A stretch of DNA of 5,346 nt from Muribaculaceae bacterium (GTDB taxonomy: Bacteria; Bacteroidota; Bacteroidia; Bacteroidales; Muribaculaceae), in the NCBI GenBank assembly GCA_029060585.1, contig JAIDTS010000142.1:1-5346 (forward strand), read 5' to 3'. The notes beneath the pieces are model-generated. The model saw only the letters and a list, made by a program, of their open reading frames with translations. It had not been told where the DNA came from and searched no databases. A program made the position numbers and the translations under genes. Each line of letters begins with the position of its first letter. The stretch's first letter is position 1. Positions 1 to 4,271 of this stretch are shown one piece after another.

Positions 1-2
1 GC

Positions 3-257
3 CAGACATTCGCTTCGCGCGGCGGAGCCGATCTCATCGGCCACAACATAATGGACTATCACAATGAGCGTTCCCGAGGCATCATACAGCGTCTCTTGAC
101 GGAAGGAGGCTCCAACGCCTACACCATCTCCAAGGAAGGGAAACGAAAGATGATCTACCAGACATGTTGGCATAAGACCGACGGCTCCCTCGGCGGCCTT
201 GTGGAGCTCTCTATGGTCATCCCCGAAGAAATGCCCCACTACATCAGAAAGCCCTGA
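3..257 (+). CDS. PAS-domain protein, C-terminal part (5' end outside window)
   Basis: The frame is open from the window edge to TGA at 255-257 and gives 84 residues; the true start lies upstream. The sequence has the look of the second half of a PAS sensor fold: a DLIGHNIMDYHN segment (the turn and helix after the ligand pocket), then strands around NAYTISKEGKRKMIYQT, a GGLVELSMVIPEE strand, and the tail MPHYIRKP. From memory, small stand-alone PAS proteins of Bacteroidales end in nearly this way, which would put about 60 N-terminal residues outside the window. Such proteins may sense a small ligand or cofactor, but no output domain is visible here and the ligand is unknown. The internal ATG at 51 falls inside the fold and is unlikely to be the real start. 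Nothing downstream on this strand is obviously co-transcribed, since 85 nt separate it from the rhuM-family gene. Confidence 0.75.
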   Translation, partial: QTFASRGGADLIGHNIMDYHNERSRGIIQRLLTEGGSNAYTISKEGKRKMIYQTCWHKTDGSLGGLVELSMVIPEEMPHYIRKP

Positions 258-285
258 ATAGGAATGCATAATTTTTAGTAACACA

Positions 286-300
286 GCATGCTCCGCATGC
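286..300. repeat. Short perfect hairpin GCATGC-TCC-GCATGC
   Basis: Two GCATGC copies flank a 3-nt loop in the gap between the PAS gene and the rhuM-family gene. There is no T tract on either side, so it is not a classical intrinsic terminator. It could be an RNA hairpin at the end of the PAS transcript, an operator-like palindrome, or chance. A degenerate -7-like box (TAATTTTT) lies at 269-276 without a clear -33 element, so I do not call a promoter for rhuM. Confidence 0.3.
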
Positions 301-342
301 GTCCACGCGCGTAGATAACACTACATATTTTCACAATTAATT

Positions 343-1347
343 ATGGAGGAAACCAACGAGATAATCATATATCAGGGCGAGGATGGCCAGACACACATTG
401 ATGTCAAGTTCACAGATAAGACGGTTTGGCTTTCACAGCAGCAGCTTTGTGATTTATATCAAACCAGTAAAGCGAATGTTAGTGAGCACATTAAGCATAT
501 ATTCGAGGATGGAGAACTTGAAGAGGATGCAGTTGTTCGGAAATTCCGAACAACTGCAAAAGATGGTAAATCCTATAATGTAACTTTCTATAACCTCGAT
601 ATGATAATATCATTGGGTTATAGAATCCGATCGAAGATTGCGACTCATTTCCGCCGCTGGGCCACCGAACGCCTGACGGAATACATCATCAAAGGCTTTA
701 CTATGGATGATGAGCGGCTTAAGGGCAATGGCGGAGGTGCTTACTGGCGTGAACTTCTCGACAGAATACGTGATATCCGTTCCTCTGAAAAGGTCATGTA
801 TCGTCAGGTATTAGACCTTTATTCTACCGCTGTCGACTATGACCCTCGTTCCGAAACATCCATCAAATTCTTCAAGATTGTGCAGAATAAGCTTCATTTT
901 GCAGCTCATGGTCATACTGCTGCAGAAGTGATCTATGAGCGTGCAGACGGGGATGCCACACTTATGGGTCTGACTTCATTCAAGGGAGATCATCCTACAT
1001 TGAGTGATGCCCGGATAGCAAAGAACTATCTTAGCGAAGATGAACTTAAGATTCTCAACAACCTTGTTTCCGGTTACTTTGACTTTGCAGAGATCCAGGC
1101 AATGCGTCGTCTCCCAATGTATATGAGCGACTATGTCCAGCAACTCGACAACATACTTTCATCTACAGGCCAGGCTTTGCTTAATGGCTCGGGATCGGTA
1201 AGCCATCAGAAAGCAATGGAAAAAGCGGAAGAGGAATATCGCAAATTCCAGGTTCGGGAACTCTCTCCCGTAGAGCGAGCCTATCTCGACACAATCAAGT
1301 CTCTAAACGCAAAGGCTAAAAACAAAGGAAAATTTGCAAACTCTTAA
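343..1347 (+). CDS. RhuM-family protein (virulence RhuM family, function unknown)
   Basis: This 334-residue protein is close to the full length I expect for the RhuM family, named after a gene on Salmonella pathogenicity island 3. Residues 28-59 (VWLSQQQLCDLYQTS followed by a helix ending in EDGEL) look like a winged helix-turn-helix DNA-binding unit. Residues 83-97 hold the family's YNLDMIISLGYRIRS signature, followed by HFRRWAT at 102-108. Residues 185-200 contain HFAAHGHTAAEVIYER, a conserved block, and MGLTSFKGDHP follows; the C-terminal third is helical and charged. A nuclease or transferase active site is not recognisable. The molecular role of RhuM proteins is not established to my knowledge; they turn up in mobile or accessory regions. 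Start at ATG 343 follows an AT-rich leader with no Shine-Dalgarno, usual for this phylum. It is followed 14 nt later by the UPF0158-like gene, so the two are probably one transcript. A broken copy of its 5' end lies at 4125. Confidence 0.88.
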   Translation: MEETNEIIIYQGEDGQTHIDVKFTDKTVWLSQQQLCDLYQTSKANVSEHIKHIFEDGELEEDAVVRKFRTTAKDGKSYNVTFYNLDMIISLGYRIRSKIATHFRRWATERLTEYIIKGFTMDDERLKGNGGGAYWRELLDRIRDIRSSEKVMYRQVLDLYSTAVDYDPRSETSIKFFKIVQNKLHFAAHGHTAAEVIYERADGDATLMGLTSFKGDHPTLSDARIAKNYLSEDELKILNNLVSGYFDFAEIQAMRRLPMYMSDYVQQLDNILSSTGQALLNGSGSVSHQKAMEKAEEEYRKFQVRELSPVERAYLDTIKSLNAKAKNKGKFANS

Positions 1348-1361
1348 TATACGGAGACAAT

Positions 1362-1838
1362 ATGGATAAAGCAAACGATCTCGATGAGTTTGTTCAGAAG
1401 TTGGCTGAATCACTCAGTATGGGTCAAACTGTCCGGTATGGTATAGATAGTCTTACCTATGGAGAAGTACATCAGATGCAAATGTATGAATACTGGGAAT
1501 ATGTAGAGATGGAGAATCTGCCTGATAATCTTGATGATGAACTTAAAGACTGGGAGATTGAGGAGGTGAAATATATAAGGGAGGTCTTGGATTTGCCTGA
1601 TGAAATTGATCCTCCGAGAACTTGGTTGCAATTGGAATGGATGGCGGATTTCGCCAACGAGCATTCATTGGGCGGTCGCTTTATCCGAGATGTTCAGAGG
1701 GCATTGGATTGCCGGCATCCATTCGGAGCATTCAAAGATGTCATGTACGACTATGACCTCCTCGACAAATGGTATAGTTACCGCGATGATTGCTACAATG
1801 CCTACGTCCGCCACGAATTAGGCCTCAGTAGAAGATGA
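1362..1838 (+). CDS. Small acidic protein with UPF0158-like C-terminal half
   Basis: This is a 158-residue soluble acidic protein without signal peptide or membrane segment. Residues 81-98 (EIDPPRTWLQLEWMADFA) and 105-143 (GRFIRDVQRALDC, then HPFGAFKDVMYDYDLLDKWY) match the pattern I associate with UPF0158 proteins: a D/EPP-containing strand, a paired helix, then a GAFRRFKD-type segment followed by L-x-x-W-Y. Residues 1-60 do not match that family in any way I can see, so this may be a divergent or lineage-specific version. UPF0158 has no known biochemical function. A GGAG at 1353-1356 sits 5 nt before the ATG, a fairly good ribosome binding site for this phylum, and supports the start. It lies 14 nt after the RhuM-family gene and ends at a terminator hairpin, making it the last gene of that unit. 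A joint role with RhuM is inference from position only. Confidence 0.72.
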   Translation: MDKANDLDEFVQKLAESLSMGQTVRYGIDSLTYGEVHQMQMYEYWEYVEMENLPDNLDDELKDWEIEEVKYIREVLDLPDEIDPPRTWLQLEWMADFANEHSLGGRFIRDVQRALDCRHPFGAFKDVMYDYDLLDKWYSYRDDCYNAYVRHELGLSRR

Positions 1839-1864
1839 ATACTTTAGGATTATGGACAATTAGT

Positions 1865-1910
1865 ACAAAATAAAGGAGACGATCAATACATCGCCTCCTT
1901 TGTATTTTGT
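1865..1910. terminator. Bidirectional intrinsic terminator between convergent units
   Basis: The arms at 1865-1883 and 1890-1910 pair as acaaaat..aaaggag.cgat with atcg.ctccttt..attttgt, with one mismatch and a 2-nt bulge, around a 6-nt loop. The stem is GC-rich near the loop and A/T-rich outside, so both strands give a hairpin ending in a U-rich run. It lies 27 nt after the stop of the UPF0158-like gene and 16 nt after the stop of the opposite-strand exported protein, so it can end both convergent transcripts. Confidence 0.85.
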
Positions 1911-1925
1911 AATAATCTCAACTGA

Positions 1926-2582
1926 CTATCTTTGAGTGAAAGTCACATCGTCTACGACAAGTGTTTGTTTACCGATGGTATAGAAACCAATGCCAGTGAA
2001 GTCAAGTGGCATATAGCGAACTTTAAGAATCTCCATGTCATTGACGAAGAATTGAAGCACTCCATTGTCACTGATTAGTTTCCAGACCTGATCCTGCTTG
2101 CCCTTTTCTGCCTTTCCCCATTTGATGTCTTGTGTGATGCTTCCCACGCAGCGATTGTCAACAAAACGAAGGAAGGTTACAGCTTCTTTATTGAACACGA
2201 AGGCATAGTAGTTACCGAAATCGCGATAGTTGAAGATCATGCCGGCTTGACGTTCAAGATCAAGATTATCCATTTTTACGTTGGCGATAATCTCGAAAGG
2301 CTTTTTCACATCGAGAGGAGCGTAACAGTGTGTTTCAAACGCAGTATTCTCGCTTCCCTTCGCAAAGCCATTTAGGTTTGCGGCGAGACGACTGAACTTA
2401 GAATCACCTTTCGATTTAATGGTCATTACACCTTTGTCGATGATAGCTGTGCCAGAGTTACTTTCCCCGGCACTCTCGGTCCATCCGAGTGAATTTGCGT
2501 CGAATGATTCGACAAAACTTTGTGCATTAGCAGCCAATCCAAGGGCTCCTATTACGCACAATGAAAGAAATGTTCTTTTCAT
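1926..2582 (-). CDS. Exported protein with jelly-roll (concanavalin A-like/LamG-like) fold
   Basis: The 218-residue product begins with a clear Sec signal peptide: KR, a hydrophobic stretch to residue 18, then ANA before Q21, a standard signal peptidase I site. The mature part reads as one beta-sandwich domain: SFVESFDANSLGWTES at the start, then alternating strands such as FEIIANVKMDNL, AGMIFNYRDFGNYYAFVF and VLQFFVNDMEILKV, ending in LVVDDVTFTQR. This strand order and the FDANSLGW-type opening are typical of concanavalin A-like lectin/glucanase or DUF1080-like domains, which bind or cut glycans. No catalytic residues can be assigned, so a binding role is as likely. It is the last gene of the three-gene minus-strand operon, 20 nt after the PEGA-like protein, and ends before the shared terminator. 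The start ATG is supported by the signal peptide beginning right at it. It is probably periplasmic or surface-located. Confidence 0.7.
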   Translation of the reverse strand: MKRTFLSLCVIGALGLAANAQSFVESFDANSLGWTESAGESNSGTAIIDKGVMTIKSKGDSKFSRLAANLNGFAKGSENTAFETHCYAPLDVKKPFEIIANVKMDNLDLERQAGMIFNYRDFGNYYAFVFNKEAVTFLRFVDNRCVGSITQDIKWGKAEKGKQDQVWKLISDNGVLQFFVNDMEILKVRYMPLDFTGIGFYTIGKQTLVVDDVTFTQR

Positions 2583-2602
2583 CTTGGTTAATATTATGGT
2601 TA

Positions 2603-3310
2603 TTAAATGCTACTTGCTTTTCCGATTCTGGTTTGTAGTTCCTCTACCATGGGTTCCAGTTCTTTAGGTAGACGATCAACCTCATCAAATTCACCATGTC
2701 TGGCCTGCATCGCTCCTGCAACTTCCGATGATATCTTAATTTGGAAGGCTACCCGCTCAGGGGTAGTGACGTCACGGACCGTAACGCGATTACGGAGTTG
2801 CTTTTCAGACATATTGAAGGATTTATATTTCCATGGAGTTTGAAGATACCCACCATGGAAATCGGTAGTCTCTATCTCAGGAAAATAATTCAGAAGTATT
2901 TGGTGTAGAAGTTTCCATGCAGCTTCGCTATTCACATTCCCGTCACTATCTTTAGAATAATACTTAGGATCCAAAGTAATAGTCATATACTTATTTACAA
3001 GGCCAGAAGCTGCCGATCCACGATAGAATCCATCTTGCATCAGGTTGAATGAAAGAGAATTTCGTTCATCTCCACCATAGAATTTAGAGTTAGCGGTGGT
3101 GTACTCGTCACATTCCACTCTGATGATAGCTACTTGATTCTTTTTCGGTGGACGCGAGAATTCTCCGTATCCATAGCCAATAAGGTTATTATCAACATAA
3201 ATAGCTGCTTCTTTGGGTTGAACAGTGATTTTGATTACTTTGGCCTTCTTTTCTGCAGATGCTGAGATACCACAGATTAAAGCCATCAATAAAAAAAGAT
3301 ATTTCTTCAT
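2603..3310 (-). CDS. Exported PEGA-like protein of unknown function
   Basis: This 235-residue protein has a Sec signal peptide at residues 1-19 (KK, then YLFLLMALICGIS, cleavage after ASA). Residues about 24-60 (VIKITVQPKEAAIYVDNNLI, then GYGYGEF) look like a PEGA domain: a strand, a P-x-x-A-x-I-Y-V-D core and a turn. The rest has no family I recognise. It includes a strand MTITLDPKYY, a helix around EAAWKLLHQILLNYFPEIE, and a charged helical C-terminus. PEGA domains are small extracytoplasmic beta folds often tied to envelope proteins; their ligands are mostly unknown. It is the middle gene of the operon, 9 nt after the small lipoprotein, which also has a PEGA-like core, and 20 nt before the jelly-roll protein. 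The two PEGA-like proteins side by side suggest duplication or partners in one envelope structure, which is inference. Confidence 0.68.
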   Translation of the reverse strand: MKKYLFLLMALICGISASAEKKAKVIKITVQPKEAAIYVDNNLIGYGYGEFSRPPKKNQVAIIRVECDEYTTANSKFYGGDERNSLSFNLMQDGFYRGSAASGLVNKYMTITLDPKYYSKDSDGNVNSEAAWKLLHQILLNYFPEIETTDFHGGYLQTPWKYKSFNMSEKQLRNRVTVRDVTTPERVAFQIKISSEVAGAMQARHGEFDEVDRLPKELEPMVEELQTRIGKASSI

Positions 3311-3319
3311 GATGGTATA

Positions 3320-3661
3320 TTAATATGGTTTATTTGAATATTTGTAATTTTTGGGGATTTGAAGTTCTATGAGGTTCCCCTTTCTGGACCTTACGTTAAT
3401 TCTACGTTGATAAACCTCAATGCCATTTTCTCTGCATGAGACCTCTATATATTCTCGTCCTTTTGGCACGGTATAGTAAACGAGATCTCTCCCAAGATAC
3501 TCATCATCCACATAAATCTCAACCTGTCGTTCTTGGCATGTGAGCACTATAGTTTTAACAGAAGAACAAGACACGGTAGCTATTGAACATGAGATATATA
3601 CAGAACATGCTCCTAAAAGAATTAAAAGTTGTCGAAACGATTTAAAGTGGAAATACTTCAC
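3320..3661 (-). CDS. Small probable lipoprotein with PEGA-like domain
   Basis: The 113-residue product starts with a basic segment (MKYFHFKSFRQ), then a hydrophobic stretch with three cysteines at 19, 25 and 32. LGAC at 16-19 is the best lipobox, while C25 or C32 would give a longer signal, so lipidation is likely but the exact cysteine is not fixed. The mature domain (residues about 36-105) has QVEIYVDDEYLGRD, then YYTVPKGREYIEVSC, the PEGA pattern of strand, V-D-x-x-x-x-G and P-x-G. The start is GTG. An in-frame TGA lies one codon earlier (3665-3667), so translation cannot begin further up in this frame. An ATG one base out of frame lies 4 nt before (see findings). No -7 box is visible in the 48 nt between it and the upstream RNA terminator, so transcription may depend on read-through or on a promoter I cannot see. 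It is the first gene of the three-gene operon. Confidence 0.65.
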   Translation of the reverse strand: MKYFHFKSFRQLLILLGACSVYISCSIATVSCSSVKTIVLTCQERQVEIYVDDEYLGRDLVYYTVPKGREYIEVSCRENGIEVYQRRINVRSRKGNLIELQIPKNYKYSNKPY

Positions 3662-3708
3662 TTTTCATATTTGTTTTGCCACCGCTTCTCCTTAATGGCT
3701 GTAAAAAC

Positions 3709-3805
3709 AAAAAAGCGTGAGAGCCATACTGTTGCTCGTTCCGCTTGTAGAGGCCTTCGCATTGCCCATCGTAGTAGAACGAGCAAACTTGCAGAAGCCT
3801 CACGC
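3709..3805 (-). terminator. Terminator hairpin with U tract ending the candidate RNA
   Basis: On the minus strand GCGTGAG pairs with CTCACGC (3799-3805 with 3715-3721) and an inner stem pairs 3777-3788 with 3731-3741 (GTTTGCTCGTTC type against GAACGAGCAAC, one bulge). The minus-strand RNA then continues into six U, one G and five U (3714 down to 3703). A long stem followed directly by a U run is the form of an intrinsic terminator. The 35-nt loop is unusually large, so the hairpin is probably also part of the RNA fold. It ends 48 nt before the GTG of the lipoprotein gene on the same strand. Confidence 0.65.
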
Positions 3806-4024
3806 GGAATATGTGTACGTAATGCGTCAATAGCACTCGCTCACGCGCTTACTAATAACGGAATATACACATCCACAAGGCATCTACTGTTTGCTTCATT
3901 CTTGACTACGATTGAAAGTTGCGAAGTTTCTACAAGCCAAGAAAGAGCGTCGAGTAAACGCTTTCCAATATGTCTGCAGCCCCGCCCGCATTGCCCTTGA
4001 CCGGGCTTCCGCTTTGCGGTCTGC
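3709..4024 (-). ncRNA. Candidate structured non-coding RNA, about 315 nt, family unknown
   Basis: The stretch holds no convincing protein gene but is packed with inverted repeats. Reading the minus strand from the promoter: CCGC-3 nt-GCGG (4009-4019), GCCCG with CGGGC (3984-4006), GAAAGCG with a bulged partner (3941-3965), a 7-bp stem 3811-3817/3866-3872 enclosing a second stem 3819-3826/3846-3852, and a long 3' hairpin 3715-3805. A 9-bp perfect match links 3929-3937 with 3743-3751, which lies in the loop of the 3' hairpin, so a pseudoknot is possible. CGCATTGCCC also occurs twice (3758-3767 and 3987-3996). Strand is decided by the -7 box at 4030-4037 and by the U tract after the last hairpin. 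The ends are estimates. I checked by eye for RNase P RNA (no GAGGAAAGTCC block), tmRNA (no tag reading frame) and SRP RNA (no GGAAGGA-type tetraloop domain) and found none; 6S RNA is not excluded. I have an unverified impression that short spurious translations of such a region recur in Bacteroidales genomes. Confidence 0.55.
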
Positions 4025-4029
4025 AATCG

Positions 4030-4061
4030 CAAAATTAATAATAGTTTTTGAATCTGACAAC
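4030..4061 (-). promoter_or_regulatory. Bacteroidetes-type promoter for the candidate RNA
   Basis: On the minus strand TAATTTTG (4037 to 4030) matches the Bacteroidetes -7 consensus TAnnTTTG in full. A GTTG (4061 to 4058), three of four bases of the TTTG -33 element, lies exactly 20 nt upstream, the usual spacing. Transcription would start about 5 to 8 nt below 4030, shortly before the first hairpin of the RNA. Confidence 0.6.
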
Positions 4062-4113
4062 AATAACACCCCGATTTTTCAAAAAATAATGGATAAATCT
4101 AGAAATTAATGAG

Positions 4114-4121
4114 TAAATTTG
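4114..4121 (+). promoter_or_regulatory. -7 box TAAATTTG, divergent from the RNA promoter
   Basis: TAAATTTG matches TAnnTTTG in full, on the plus strand, but no TTTG is present 19 to 21 nt upstream, so the -33 half is weak or missing. A start near 4126-4129 would fall on or just after the ATG of the rhuM remnant (4125) and would give the pseudouridine synthase gene a leader of about 140 nt. It was probably the promoter of the lost rhuM copy and may now serve the downstream gene. Confidence 0.45.
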
Positions 4122-4124
4122 CAT

Positions 4125-4271
4125 ATGGAAAAGAATGAAACCAACAAGATATTCATATATCAGGAAGAGGATGAGCTCATTAAAGTTTTTTCTGCGAACT
4201 TTCCATGTCTCCCTCTATCGGTCCGCGAGCGCAGCATGAGATCATTACAATATAAAATGCATCAACAATGA
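4125..4271 (+). pseudogene. Broken 5' end of a second RhuM-family gene
   Basis: The frame gives 48 codons beginning MEKNETNKIFIYQEEDE. The first part is plainly related to the intact RhuM start: ETNKIFIYQEED against ETNEIIIYQGED, 9 of 12 residues. In DNA, 4137-4173 matches 349-385 at 33 of 37 bases. After the shared GAGGATG the similarity stops at once, and the remaining codons up to TGA 4269-4271 resemble nothing in RhuM; the helix-turn-helix and all later motifs are missing. The sharp break points to a deletion that joined the gene start to unrelated sequence, rather than slow decay. The differences from the intact copy (including an extra 6 nt after the ATG) show it came from a diverged relative, not from a recent duplicate. 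Its TGA overlaps the ATG of the next gene in ATGA (4268-4271). It might still be translated as a short leader peptide, but there is no direct sign of that. Confidence 0.7.

Noticed and set aside
258..342. Promoter for the rhuM-family gene
   Set aside because: The nearest candidates (TAATTTTT at 269-276, TATTTTCA near 327) miss key bases and lack a -33 element.
1410..1664. Minus-strand frames inside the UPF0158-like gene
   Set aside because: They are antisense shadows; the plus-strand gene has a ribosome site, family motifs and a terminator.
3642..3836. Minus-strand 64-codon frame over the terminator hairpin
   Set aside because: It runs through the stems of the candidate RNA, has no known domain, and overlaps the lipoprotein start; it is best seen as a chance frame on a structured RNA.
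3629..4000. Plus-strand 123-codon frame, rich in Arg, Ser and Ala
   Set aside because: Opposite strand to the RNA promoter and terminator, no ribosome site, no domain, and it overlaps the 5' end of the lipoprotein gene.
3703..4040. RNase P RNA, tmRNA or SRP RNA as identity of the structured region
   Set aside because: The universal blocks of RNase P RNA, a tmRNA tag frame with a tRNA-like end, and the SRP Alu/GGAA-type domain are all missing by eye.
3703..4040. Integron attC site or CRISPR array
   Set aside because: No integrase, no attC core sites in the right order, and no regularly spaced direct repeats; only one 10-base repeat pair is present.
3841..4109. Other short frames on both strands (63 and 65 codons)
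   Set aside because: They overlap one another and the RNA hairpins and show no protein features. The same translations may recur in databases as spurious hypothetical proteins, which I cannot verify here.
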